From Diadophis punctatus similis (Eukaryota > Chordata > Lepidosauria > Squamata > Dipsadidae), in the NCBI GenBank assembly GCA_023053685.1, contig JALIGW010000005.1, positions 28,756,501 through 28,820,500 of the forward strand: DNA of 64,000 nucleotides, given 5' to 3'. A program made the position numbers and the translations under genes. Below, one piece after another: positions 35,624 to 46,394 of this stretch; the first letter of the stretch is position 1; each line of letters starts with the position of its first letter. The notes under the pieces were generated by a model, which worked only from the letters and a program-made list of their open reading frames with translations, searched no databases and had not been told where the DNA came from.

Positions 35624-35845
35624 TGTAGTGTTCCAGTGCACCACTAGGAGTCGCTCTAGGAGCGGAGTTGTTGGTTAACGTTGATTGGCTGGCTGTTTTA
35701 TGCCGGCTATATTTAAGGAGCTGTCAGAAGCTCGTTCCCTCAGAATTGTTCTAGTGTGCTGTTTGTTACAATAAACGAGTTATGAGTTACCAGACCTTTG
35801 TCACGCCTCAGTTACTACCCACTCGCTATTAAACATTCAATTTTG
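35624..35845 (+). mobile_element. Short solo LTR (approximate ends)
   Basis: TGTAGTGTTCC start, a GTTGATTGG CCAAT-type box, TATATTTAAGG promoter, GAGCTGTCAG, and CAATAAACGAG polyadenylation signal in the order of a retroviral or Gypsy-type LTR. The likely end is near ...ATTAAACA. It shares GTTGATTGG and AGCTGTCAG with the LTR at 52690-52893. No internal coding region is present, so it is a solo LTR. The target duplication is unclear. Confidence 0.65.
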
Positions 35846-36280
35846 TTCTTATTCTCAGATATTCAATGACTGCATGGAACCAGGGAAATCAAGATGGCCC
35901 CACAACCACCCTGATTTTATTAAAAAATGTTTTCAAATTTTTGGTTTTTAGATAAGTACTAGACAACTCATGCCCCATTGAATAATCATTTCAGAGATAT
36001 TTCCTTACCTAAACAGAGATGCAGCATCTTACGTCATGCGTGGAAATTAGACAAGTTGTCACTCAGAGGCAAAGAAGGAAAGACAAAGGAAAGAAATCCA
36101 GAGAAGAACCAGCAACCTCAAGAGGGAGAAATAATGTTGCATAAGTGACAATGCAGCAGTTTATTTAACAATATGATCCGATGAACCATTATGCATAAAC
36201 GTACAAAGCAAGTCTAGAGAAGTCAGAAGGGTGGTGATAACATTGATGTTGCTGATCACGAAATTTGTTCTTCCTTGAGG
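35846..36280. other. Unique DNA, no feature recognised
   Basis: No repeat or exon recognised. Confidence 0.35.
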
Positions 36281-36610
36281 CATGTCTGTGGAGATTCTCA
36301 GTCATCCAGGTCATGGTTGTCCCAAAAGTGCTTTTTTTCAAGAGGCAATTGGACTTTCTGGTTTTTGTATTTGTATTTGTTTATTTGTCAAGCATATATG
36401 ATTATAAACAAAGTATAAACAGTAAACATGATTGAATATATATGTAATAGTACAAGCATGAATAAGAGTAAAAGAGGTAAGAATATATGTGAACATTAGG
36501 ACAGGAACGGTAGGCACGATTGTGCGCTTATGCACGCCCCTTTTTCCTTTGAAGATGTTTCGCTTCTCATCCAAGAAGTTTCTTATCAGATTCGGTCACC
36601 TTCTCAATGA
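36281..36610 (-). repeat. Dispersed hammerhead-like repeat split by a LINE tail
   Basis: GAGATTCTCAGTCATCCAGG to GGCAATTGGACTTTCTGG (left) and CCTTTGAAGATGTTTCGC to AAGAAGTTTCTTATCAG (right) join into the repeat seen whole at 20935 and 33018. The minus strand reads CTGATAA, stem CTTCT...AGAAG, GAAAC. The LINE 3' fragment 36358-36543 sits between the halves. Confidence 0.6.
36358..36543 (-). mobile_element. LINE 3'UTR fragment (same family as 15380-18573)
   Basis: Read in reverse it starts GGGGCGTGCATAAGCGCAC and ends TTGACAAATAAACAAATAC, matching the 3'UTR at 18428-18573. 5'-truncated to the 3'UTR only and nested in the repeat at 36281-36610. Confidence 0.9.
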
Positions 36611-37064
36611 TTCTTCCTTCTAAGCTATAACCTGATACTTGCCTTTAAACTTGTCTCTTGCTCTCATCTAAGGTGGTGCAAAGATGTCGATCATGTTTGC
36701 TTTCTCTAGATAACAAGAATAGCTGAGTTATCTGTCCTACAGATTTCTCTGTATGGGGAAATATACGAATAAGTCTAGGTGGGACAAAATAGGCAAGCAT
36801 TGGTTCGAATTACCGCAGAGTTGCTCTTTATGCAACAAGGGCCTCTATCAGTAGCAGTGTCGTAGAGATGCACTATTTCCCCCACCCCCCAAAGCAGATC
36901 TGTTTGGTGGTACAGGTGGAGACCACAGCTGGAAGACCTTCACCCAGTTCAGACTTCACCCTAATACAGATAGCAACAGGTTGCTCTTTCTGGAATGGGG
37001 GGGCGGTGTCTTGCCACAATTTTTCTCTTCCTCATCATTAGACAATTGGATGGCTTCAGTGTAC
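36611..37064. other. Unique DNA, no feature recognised
   Basis: No repeat or coding exon recognised. Confidence 0.35.
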
Positions 37065-37140
37065 CATATTTTATTTATTTATTTATTTATTTATTTATTT
37101 GGCAGTCTTTCTATGCCACCCTACTCCCTCAGGACTCAGA
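37065..37140 (-). mobile_element. SINE-like 3' end with (ATTT)n
   Basis: (ATTT)n followed by TTCTATGCCACCCTACTCC and AGGACTCAGAGC is the reversed 3' end of a squamate short repeat (GCCGCCC...GAGTC type). A second copy lies at 61223-61290. Confidence 0.45.
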
Positions 37141-37316
37141 GCTGCCTTTGACAACTACCAGGAAGCTACTGAGAAATGAGAGGGGCTGATGCTTGAAGAT
37201 GTTCATCAATAGACCTGCTCACTGTTGATAGCAGATTTACTCCAAATTTGATTTCATTTTAGAAGGTGCTCAGAACTGAGCTTGTACATGCAGCATTTGT
37301 TAAATAGTTTTGAATG

Positions 37317-37668
37317 GACAGGTGGCCCTCAACGTACAACCACAAATGGAGTCCAAGATTTCTGCTGCTAAGCAAGATGCTTGTTAAGTGAGTTCTGCCC
37401 ATTTTATGACCTTTCTTGCTAGATTTGTTAACTGGAGTTGTTTAGTTGTTAACACGGTTGTTAAGTGAGTCTGGTTTCCCGTTGACTTGTCAGAAGGTCA
37501 CAAAAATGATCACAAGACAACGGAACACTGCAAGCCTCATAAATATGAGCCAGTTGCCAAGCATCTGAATTTTGATCATGTGATCATGGGGATACAATGG
37601 TCGTAAAATGTGAAAAATGGTCATAAGTCACCTTTTTCATTGCTGTTGTAACAAATAAGTCACTTATA
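37317..37668. mobile_element. TA-class palindromic element, partial
   Basis: CAGGTGGCCCTCAACGTACA start, GTTGTTAACACGGTTGTTAA, CAGAAGGTCACAAAA and GTCATAAGTCACC interior. The right terminus is eroded. Confidence 0.82.
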
Positions 37669-37863
37669 CTGTATATTATTGCAACGATTGTTAGGACCCC
37701 TTAATAACTCCATGGAGTATGAGCACACACACACACACACTTTAATTTGTCTATGAAGTATACAGCTAGTGAATTAGCTGTAGCATTCAGTTTTATAATG
37801 GTGGCTGCTTACTCTGTTTCACAATCACTATTCACTTGAACAAATATAACAGGAGATTCAAAA

Positions 37864-38069
37864 TAGAATAGAATAGAATAGAATAGAATAGAATAGAATA
37901 GAATAGAATAGAATAGAATAGAATAGAATAGAATAGAATAGAATAGAATAGAATAGAATTCTTTATTGGCCAAGTGTGATTGGACACACAAGGAATTTGT
38001 CTTTGGTGCATATGCTCTCAGTGTACATAAAAGAATCATGAGGTACAACACTTAATGATTGTCATAGGG
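37864..38069 (-). mobile_element. CR1-L3-like LINE 3' end with (AATAG)n tail array
   Basis: (AATAG)n (37864-37958) runs directly into ATTCTTTATTGGCCAAGTG, TGGACACACAAGGAATTTGT and ACACTTAATGATTGTCATAG. This is the reversed 3'UTR of the CR1-L3-type LINE known to seed AATAG microsatellites in snakes. The LINE is interrupted at 38069 by the MITE and continues at 38459. It is the main reason I assign the window to a snake. Confidence 0.8.
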
Positions 38070-38450
38070 CCGTGATGGCGAACCTATGGCACGGGTGCCA
38101 CAAGTGGCACGCGGAGCCATATTGGTGGGCACGCGAGCTCAGGTCCGGCGTGCATGTGTGCACCAGCCGGCTGATTTTCGGGCCTTCTGGGCCCACTGGG
38201 AGTCGGGAAACAGGCTGTTTCCAGCCTCCAGAGGGGGTGGGGAAGGCCGTTTTCGCCCTCCCCAGGCTCCTAGAAAGGCTCTGGAGCCTGGGGAGAGCGA
38301 AAAATGGGCGTGCCATTGCATGCTGGGAGAAGGGGGGTCATGCGTGCATGTGCGGGGGTGCATGGAATTATGAGTGTGGGCACGCACACACGTGATCCCC
38401 CGCATTCCCCCCCTTTTGGCACGCGAACCAAAAAAGGTTCGCCATCACTG
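38070..38450. mobile_element. hAT-like MITE, 381 bp, exact 8-bp TSD, nested in CR1
   Basis: CCGTGATGGCGAACCTATGG to GGTTCGCCATCACTG, flanked by perfect TCATAGGG (38062-38069 and 38451-38458). The interior is GC-rich. Inserted into the CR1-L3-like tail, so it is younger than that copy. Same family as 3302-3837 and 57827-58187. Confidence 0.93.
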
Positions 38451-38490
38451 TCATAGGGTATAAATAAATACATAACAGTTAATTGTCAGG
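38451..38490 (-). mobile_element. CR1-L3-like fragment, continuation
   Basis: TCATAGGGTATAAATAAATA continues the CR1 sequence interrupted by the MITE. Confidence 0.6.
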
Positions 38491-39116
38491 GGTGAAACTA
38501 TCTTTTAGCAATAGCTAAGCAGTGGCCATTGTTCTTCATTGAAGAGCAGAAGAGCCTGTTATGGAGGGTTTCCATAAAATGCTCAGCTACCCCTTAGTGA
38601 TTAAAATTTCAGCTGCACACTTTGGGGAGAATACAAGTCACTTAACTGGATACTGTTGACCCAGGCCAGAATATACTTGAATATGATTTTACTGTAATGC
38701 TGCTGAAATATGTATTGTCACATCATTACTGTCAACATTCATCAGTCCAGTCCCATGTGTGAGCACCCCTCTGCTGGAATTCACATTCAATTGGCTACCA
38801 TAGTGGCATATTTAGATGTATTTTTGCAGTGAGAGAATGGTCGTCCACTGTATCCAACATGAAAGACGCTTGGGATTGTAGTTAGTAATGTCTTGGTTCT
38901 CCATCTCTACTGTAAGAGTTTCTTATGTAACAATGGTTCTTGTTTTGCTGACTGACTGACTGACTCCTGCCAGTTCCTGTAGGACTGCAAACCGTTAACT
39001 TAGTAAACATTATTTACAGTAAAATGTAAACAAATATAAAATGCCCCGAGCAAACATTGAAATAAATTACAGAAATGTATTATAAAACAAACTATCCAAA
39101 ACAAAATCATAATCTA
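38491..39116. other. Unique DNA, no gene recognised
   Basis: No repeat recognised apart from a TGAC triplication near 38950. Confidence 0.35.
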
Positions 39117-39410
39117 ATACAGATAGTCTTGACTTAGTTGACTTATATGCACTCATTTAGTGACCGTTCAACGTTACTGAAAAAAGTGATTTAGGACTGA
39201 TTTTCACGCTTACGACCATTGCACCATCCCCAGGGTCACGTGACCAAATTCTGGATGCTTGGCAACTGGCATGTATTTACAATTTCCATGGTTTACTTAC
39301 CAACTGTGGCAAAAAGATTGTAAAATAAGGCACCATTCACTTCACAAATGCCATGCTTAGCCACAGAAATGTGGGCTCAATTGTGGTCAAAGATTGAGGA
39401 GCACCTGTAT
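39117..39410. mobile_element. TA-class palindromic element, internally deleted
   Basis: ACAGATAGTCTTGACTTAG start, ACGCTTACGACCATTGCACC, and CTCAATTGTGGTC...GCACCTGTA end. The middle of the family consensus is missing. Confidence 0.8.
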
Positions 39411-40349
39411 TCCCAGACAGATATTGGCAGGAAAATCTGACTTCTTGTTTTATGGGAGGAGATTGGGAAAGGGTATATTAAAATTGTGTGTGCTATAGCT
39501 TTCAGATACATGTCTATTTCTTTGCTTATTTTTACAAAATAAAGTGGAAAATGACACTGATCTAATTCATTGGTTTCCTGCAGTGTGATATTGAAAGTCA
39601 TGGACCATGGTTTTCCCAGCCCCATTTTAGCAATGCACAGTTTCAATTGTAGATGTGAATAACAATATCCTAAGGTTTCTATTTTAAACTCAATTTATCT
39701 TTATTAGTGCAACACAAAGCCTTATAAAATTAAGGTGTCTTTGCTTTGCTATTTTATTTTAAAACATAAAACAAATCGTATTAAGAATTGGTCATCTTTT
39801 AAATTATCGATGCAGAAGATCCCTATCAACTAAAAAATAGATAAAAAAATAATATTGAAAAATCCTGATTGTGAAGTAAGCATGTAATAAATCAGCCTGT
39901 CACACAATGAATAAGTGGGATCCCAGATTGCTGCCCGAGGCTCTTTAGAAGATCATTAACTGTAATTAATCTCTTGGATTTATGTGTTTGTGTGAGACCT
40001 CTTTCCTGCTAATTGTCATTTCTAGAATTGTACCTAACATCGAAGTTATCCAATCATTACAAGGCTCATTTGTGAGCCCTTTTAAAAAGACAAATAGACA
40101 TTGACAATCCATCTGATTTATTAATTTATTTGTAATTAGTCCTTAGATTAGTATCTCACCTCTCTCCCAAGAGCTCAAGGCATATACACTTTTTAATAAT
40201 GATTTTATTAAAAGTTGCAATTAAAAAGATAAAAGCTAATACAAACTAAGCAAAATAAGTTTATATCAAAAATAAAAAAATAAAAATAAAAATTAGAAAG
40301 TGCAAAAAATGAAAAGAAAAAGAAGAAAAAAATAAGAAGATATAACTGT

Positions 40350-40352
<3 letters not shown>
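39411..40352. other. Unique DNA, conserved-element-like at 39880-40130
   Basis: No repeat. 39880-40130 has homeodomain-type words (AACTGTAATTAATC, CTAATTGTC, TAATTAGT) and even composition, suggestive of a conserved noncoding element. Confidence 0.3.
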
Positions 40353-40418
<66 letters not shown>

Positions 40419-40475
40419 CCTCCCTCCCTACCTACCTACCTACCTACCTACCTACCTACCTACCTACCTACCTAC

Positions 40476-40548
<73 letters not shown>
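40353..40548. repeat. Compound microsatellite (TC)n (CCCT)n (TACC)n (TATC)n
   Basis: (TC)n 40353-40413, short CCCT/CCTA block, (TACC)n 40423-40476, (TATC)n 40477-40548. Each block differs from its neighbour by single substitutions, as expected for stepwise decay and re-expansion. Confidence 0.97.
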
Positions 40549-41359
<811 letters not shown>

Positions 41360-41616
41360 GTAGGATTTTTTTGCTGATAAATGAAAATAAAGGGAGACTA
41401 TTATAGATCTATTTCGAGCTTATTTTGCTCTTGTCAGATAGCCATACCCCTTACTGGGATTTGAACCCGGGCCGGCTGCCTTGCAGTGCAGCAACTTATC
41501 CATTAGGCCATAGGCTCTGTTCCCAATCAGCTCTTTCACCAGGAAAGGGTTATATATGTTTTTCTGTCGTGTTATCCTGGTGTACCCAAATATGGGAGAG
41601 AAAGCATCACAGCTTC

Positions 41617-41618
<2 letters not shown>
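41360..41618 (-). mobile_element. tRNA-derived SINE, copy 2, nearly identical
   Basis: It matches 41030-41288 except for about two substitutions (CTCGTCAG to CTTGTCAG, AAAAGG to AAAGGG) and a T-run length change. It is cut off by an (AT)n array. Such identity means a recent tandem duplication rather than two insertions. Confidence 0.9.
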
Positions 41619-42085
<467 letters not shown>

Positions 42086-42099
42086 AGATGATAGTCTGA

Positions 42100-42388
42100 A
42101 GCACCATGAAAGAGGGTTTGAGAGGCAAACATTATTCCTGTGACGAAGAAGTGAAAACTGCAGTGAAGAAGTAGCTCAAAGAACAGTCAACAAAATTTTA
42201 CGAGGCAGAGATACATGATCTCATTCGAAGGTGGAACATTGCTATTGAGAGAAATGGTGACTATGTTGAGAAGTAGGGATGTGATCCACAGAGGACCAGC
42301 TTCATTTTGATGTATGTTACATGTTCCTGTGTTGGTAATTATACCTGTCCTAAAGAAAATGGCATTACTTTATGACTCACCCTCGTAT
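42100..42388 (+). pseudogene. mariner transposase C-terminus with 3' terminal repeat
   Basis: The frame from about 42109 gives LRGKHYSCDEEVKTAVKK, an in-frame TAG (42172-42174), then LKEQSTKFYEAEIHDLIRR and WNIAIERNGDYVEK before the terminal TAG (42274-42276). DEEVK...FYE..I..L..RW...IE..GDYVEK is the standard C-terminal end of mariner-type transposases. About 90 bp downstream CATTACTTTATGACTCACCC plus TCGTA matches the inverse of a known mariner terminal repeat (TACGAGGGTG...). The 5' part with the catalytic residues is gone, so it cannot act. Confidence 0.8.
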
Positions 42389-42607
42389 ATTTGAAGTGTG
42401 TCGTGGATACATATGTAATAATAAAATGGTCATAGCACTTACAGTCACGTATAATAAGCACAAAAAGTGATCCCACCAAAACATTTTAAGACTTCACCAT
42501 GACTAGAAAACTTTTTAAGAAAGCAAGTTGTTGAAGAAATTGTAGATTTCAGTGCAGTTTTATTTGAAACACATTGTTTTCTTTTTCTTCATTATATCTT
42601 TCATATA
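42389..42607. other. Short unique spacer
   Basis: No feature recognised. Confidence 0.4.
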
Positions 42608-42743
42608 CCGTATTTTTCGGAGTATAAGACGCACCGGAGTATAAGACGCACCTAGATTTTAGAGGAGGAAAACAAGAAAAAAAGTATTCTGAACCAAATG
42701 GTGTAGTAATATATTATTTAATAAAATACCAGTGTAGCAGAAT

Positions 42744-42832
42744 ACTTTTTACAACCATGTACACTTTTTACAACCATGTACACTTTTTACAACCATGTAC
42801 ACTTTTTACAACCATATACACTTTTTACAAAC
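42744..42832. repeat. 19-bp tandem repeat, about five copies
   Basis: ACTTTTTACAACCATGTAC repeats head to tail. The last copy has a CATATAC variant. Confidence 0.92.
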
Positions 42833-42956
42833 TTCAAACTTGACAGCTTTAAGACTTGTGGACTTCAACTCCCAGAATTCCTCCTCCATTCATGCTAGCT
42901 CAGGAATGGGAGTTAAAGTCCACAAGTCTTAAAGTTGCCAAGTTTGAAGAGCCCTG
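42832..42956. mobile_element. Hairpin MITE copy (TTCAAACTTG...CAAGTTTGAA)
   Basis: GACTTGTGGACTTCAACTCC and its inverse form the arms, with CATGCTAGCTCAGGAATG in the middle. Same arms as 21312-21446. Confidence 0.75.
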
Positions 42957-42968
42957 GGTTAGGGGTGG

Positions 42969-43118
42969 CAAGGGTTTTCAAACTTGGCAAGTTTAAGACT
43001 TGTGGACTTCAACTCCTAGAATTCCTCCTCCAGTCATTCCTGAGCTAGCATGACTAGAGGAAGAATTCTGGGAGTTGAAGTCCACAAGTCTTAAACTTGC
43101 CAGGTTTGAAGACCCTTG
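42969..43118. mobile_element. Second hairpin MITE copy
   Basis: TTCAAACTTGGCAAGTTTAA to TTAAACTTGCCAGGTTTGAA. Arms almost perfectly inverted. A third partial end (CAGGGGTCTTCAAACTTGG) follows at 43130. Confidence 0.8.
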
Positions 43119-43189
43119 CACTCCTAACGCAGGGGTCTTCAAACTTGGAAGTTGGTCTTCAAAGCTGTGGGCTCGCTTTGGGCAGCAGC

Positions 43190-43800
43190 AGCGGCAGCGG
43201 CTCCTTAGCTGCCTCAGGAGCAGGCTTCGGCCAGCAACGGCTGCAGGGACTTTCCTGTGGTCTGGTGGCACCGGCGGCAGCTTTCCCTTGGTCCGGCTGC
43301 GGTGGACATCGGCGGCGAGCGATGGCGGGAAGCGGCAACAGAAAACGGCGTCAGAAAGCGGCAGCGGAAAACGGCGTCAGAAAGCGGCGGCGGGAAGCGG
43401 CGGTGGAAAGCAGCGACGGGCAGCGGCGGCGGTCATCAGCGGTGGGAAGCGGCGTTGGGCATTGGCGGTGGGCATCGGCGGTGGAAAGCGGCGGGGGGCA
43501 TTGGCGGTGGAAAGCGGCGGGGGGCATCGGCGGCGGGAAGTGGCGGTGGGCATTGGCGGTGGGCATCAGCAGCGGGCATCAGCGGTGGGAAGCGGCGGTG
43601 GAAAACGGCAACGGGCAGCAGCGGCGGTCATCAGCGGTGGGAAGCGGCGGTGGGCATTGGCGGTGGGCAGCGGCGGTGGAAAGTGGCAGGGGGCATCGGC
43701 GGCAGGCATCAGCGGCGGGCATCAGCGGTGGGAAGCGGCGGGAAGCGGCGGCGGAAAGCGGCGATGGCCAGCAGTGGTGGCCAGCGGTGGCTGTAACATC
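43190..43800. repeat. GC-rich minisatellite of GGCGGTGGGCATC/GGTGGAAAGCGGC units
   Basis: Variants of GCGGTGGGCATCGGC, GCGGTGGAAAGCGGC and GCGGGAAGCGGCG alternate for about 500 bp. It is strongly G-rich on the + strand with many GG/GGG runs. Three frames stay open only because the unit is devoid of stops. These long A/G/R-rich frames are not taken as genes. Confidence 0.9.
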
Positions 43801-43879
43801 CGGAGTATAAGACGCACCCAGTTTTTGACCCTCTTTTTGGGGGTAAAAAGGTCCGTCTTATACTCCAAAAAATACGGTA

Positions 43880-44046
43880 GTTCAAAGTGACCCACCAATG
43901 TCCATTCTGAATCTTAATCTGTGTCTTTTCATTTCATACATTATTTCCTTACTTAAACTTTTCTTTTTCCAGTTCACACATTTGTTTTCCATTCAGCTTC
44001 CTTTCCATGCTGTGCCAGGAATAAAAATAAATGCTTTTCTCTTCAG
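43880..44046. other. Unique DNA ending in a splice-acceptor-like tract
   Basis: T-rich sequence ending TGCTTTTCTCTTCAG at 44046. Confidence 0.3.
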
Positions 44047-44154
44047 ACTTAGTAGAAGAAAAACAGGGAGGGCTAGGAAGAAAAAAACCAAGAGATATCA
44101 AAAGTTAGTGTCAGTGGATCTAAATTCAGAAGTTGAATGTCTTAAATATCACCT
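44047..44154 (+). CDS. Candidate isolated internal exon, 108 bp (hypothetical)
   Basis: A good acceptor (TTTTCTCTTCAG, ending 44046) and a strong donor (GTAAGT, 44155-44160) bracket 36 codons with no stop. The frame gives LSRRKTGRARKKKTKRYQKL followed by VSVDLNSEVECLKYHL. The first half is very basic, like a nuclear signal or heparin-binding tail. Length is a multiple of three and both edges share phase, so it could be a cassette exon. I do not recognise the protein and see no partner exons. Chance is quite possible in A-rich DNA. Confidence 0.2.
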
Positions 44155-44639
44155 GTAAGTTGAATTGAGAAAGTTCACTGGCTGAATACATCCCAAAGGT
44201 CAGAGTTGTCTATATGTTATTCTTTGAAAAATGAAAGTAATTATTTTGATTTGTTTTTGCAGGTAGGCACTGCACCTTTCTGTAGTTCTCCAAGATATAT
44301 AATTATTGGCACTTGAAAAGGTTTAGATCCGGTTGCTTCAGAGAACATCCCACTTAGTATTTGAAATTCACAAACCCCTCGGAAGTAGCCCTGTTCACTT
44401 TGGGATTTGGCAATTCCTTGCCATGTCTCTAGAATTTACACAGTGCAAACTATGAAATGTAATCTGTTCTTTAAATCTTTCATTCGGTTTGGTTTATGAT
44501 AATGCATTTGAAAGGTTTGTCTGCTCCTTCTGGATATACAGAGATGGCAGGGGGAAAAATGCCACAAATGTTTTAAGGAAACCAGAAGAATAAAAGTATG
44601 TTTGTAAAGGACTCCCCCAACCGTAGAAAATAAACAAAG
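44155..44639. other. Unique DNA, no feature recognised
   Basis: No repeat or exon recognised. Confidence 0.35.
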
Positions 44640-44935
44640 CCAACAATAATTCTCAAGTTATTTGAAGTCTGTCCCAGAGCTTGGCAAATACAGCATTGCT
44701 AAGTCACTCATTTCAGAAACATTGCTGGATCTCCTGGGCAGATTCCAGGCTAATACAACCACATGGTCCTCTATCACAGAGCAGCCAATTGCCAGCAGTG
44801 TCTGCAATATCCTGACAGTAATGGAAAGCAAAATGATCTCTAAATAATGGTTTGAGATGGTTACTTGATAAAGGGCAGCACAATAATTATGATCAATGGA
44901 GCATGGATTCAATATATATTGCCCATTTAGATGCA
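44640..44935. other. Unique block, conserved-element-like
   Basis: Even composition, no low complexity, open frames on both strands (44662-44844 plus, 44658-44936 minus). That can be a sign of strong conservation or of chance. No domain recognised. Confidence 0.3.
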
Positions 44936-45013
44936 CTAGATTAGCTTAACAGCTTTCTTTAATGTTCTGAGCATTGTGTGTGTGTGAGAGAGACAGAATG
45001 CGTGTGTGTTTTT

Positions 45014-45017
<4 letters not shown>

Positions 45018-45059
<42 letters not shown>

Positions 45060-45220
45060 CTGTGTGGGTATGAAAAAGACAGAGAGAAAGTATATGTGTG
45101 TAAGAAAGAAAGAAAGAAAGAAAGAGGAAAGGAAGAAAGAAAGGAAGAAAAGAAGGAAGGAAGGAAGGAAGGAAGGAAGGAAGGAAGGAAGGAAGGAAGG
45201 AAGGAAGGAAGGAAGGAAGA
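45018..45220. repeat. (TG)n, (GAAA)n and (GGAA)n microsatellites
   Basis: (TG)n 45018-45058, (GAAA)n about 45100-45125, mixed GAAA/GGAA, then (GGAA)n 45150-45218. Confidence 0.96.
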
Positions 45221-46394
45221 AGAGAAAGAGAGAGATACAGGGTCTGATCATATCTGGGGTAAAGGAGAAAGAGCAGCACTATTTGCTTTCTATTAAAGAC
45301 TACAGAATACAACAAAAGTGAGAATATTGATTATAGTACAAAATAATTCTACGAAAGAAGCATTTTCCATATACTGTCACAGAATCACTTCTGATTATTT
45401 CATTAAAAGTGGGAGTTAAGATATTAATATTAAGAACAATGGAAAACCTATAGGATTGCTGTTCTCAGCAGCTGAGCTAATGGAATGGAATGGAATATAG
45501 TGTCAACATACATGCAGATTTATCCTTTCCAAGCCATCTTATCTTGTTGCTTCCTACCCTCATTCCCATCTCCAGGGTCAGGGGACTGGCACCAGTATGA
45601 AAACTGCCTCAGATCGTTCCAAGGATTACTGTCCTAATCATCTCGCCAGAACTACAGAGCAATATATTACAGTAGCAGTAGTACTTCATAATCCTATAAC
45701 TTGAATTCAATGTTTTAAAAGGCCACCATTAAAAAAAATCATTTACCTAGTCTTTCAGAATAATTCACAGAAACTAATCCTTTGGTTGATTTCCCCCCTC
45801 CCCCGAAATCTAAGCCAAGTCCAGATGTAGTAGAATTACCTCATTTGCAGATTTCTACTCATCTGAAACTAACCTGTCTCCTTCCACTAGGTATTTTTTT
45901 CAGTCATATTATCTCAGAAAGAAATTGAAATCTTTCTGGAAATAAGATTGGAAAGTTTGGCTTAATTTCCAAAAATATTTTCTAGAATAAACCTGACACA
46001 TTTTCTGAATATATTTGAAAATATCAAGCCATCACATGCAATTATATACTGTAACTGTAAGGAGTAAGAAAAATGACATTGGCAAAGATATGTAGGCTCT
46101 ATTCCCTACCCAAAAGGGATTGAAATATTTTTAATCATATAATATATAAATATCTATATAAAATTAATGCAGTCATTAACTTCAACATTAAATCTAGACT
46201 ATGTAGCAACACACTATGTCCTCTTCTCATTTTTAGAACATAGAAACATTCCAAAATAGATATCAAACTCATAACCTGGATCTATTCCGTGATTCAGTCC
46301 ATTGTAGTAGTAGCCCCAGTTTTAATTAGTTGCAGTGCCAGACATGTCCCTCCCCTCCAGGGGCTGGTCTGCCCTCAGCAGCTGAGCTAATAGA
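45221..46394. other. Unique AT-rich DNA with a proto-microsatellite
   Basis: CAGCAGCTGAGCTAAT plus (GGAAT)3 at about 45468-45497 recurs beside the large GGAAT/AGAAT array at 46376. Otherwise nothing recognised. Confidence 0.4.

Larger units (their letters stand above)
42608..43877. mobile_element. TA-flanked transposon, 1.27 kb, CCGTATTTTTCGGAG ends
   Basis: CCGTATTTTTCGGAGTATAA at the left and CTTATACTCC...AATACGG at the right are inverted. TA lies at 42606-42607 and 43878-43879. It contains a 19-bp tandem repeat, two to three hairpin elements and a GC-rich minisatellite. No transposase was seen. Another copy of the left end is at 49406. Confidence 0.85.

Noticed and set aside
43300..43800. 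CRISPR-like array
   Set aside because: Units are contiguous and variable with no unique spacers, and the genome is a vertebrate.
43075..43890. Long G/R/A-rich reading frames up to 271 codons
   Set aside because: They run through a GC-rich minisatellite whose unit lacks stops in three frames at once. Three overlapping long frames of similar repetitive composition are an artefact.
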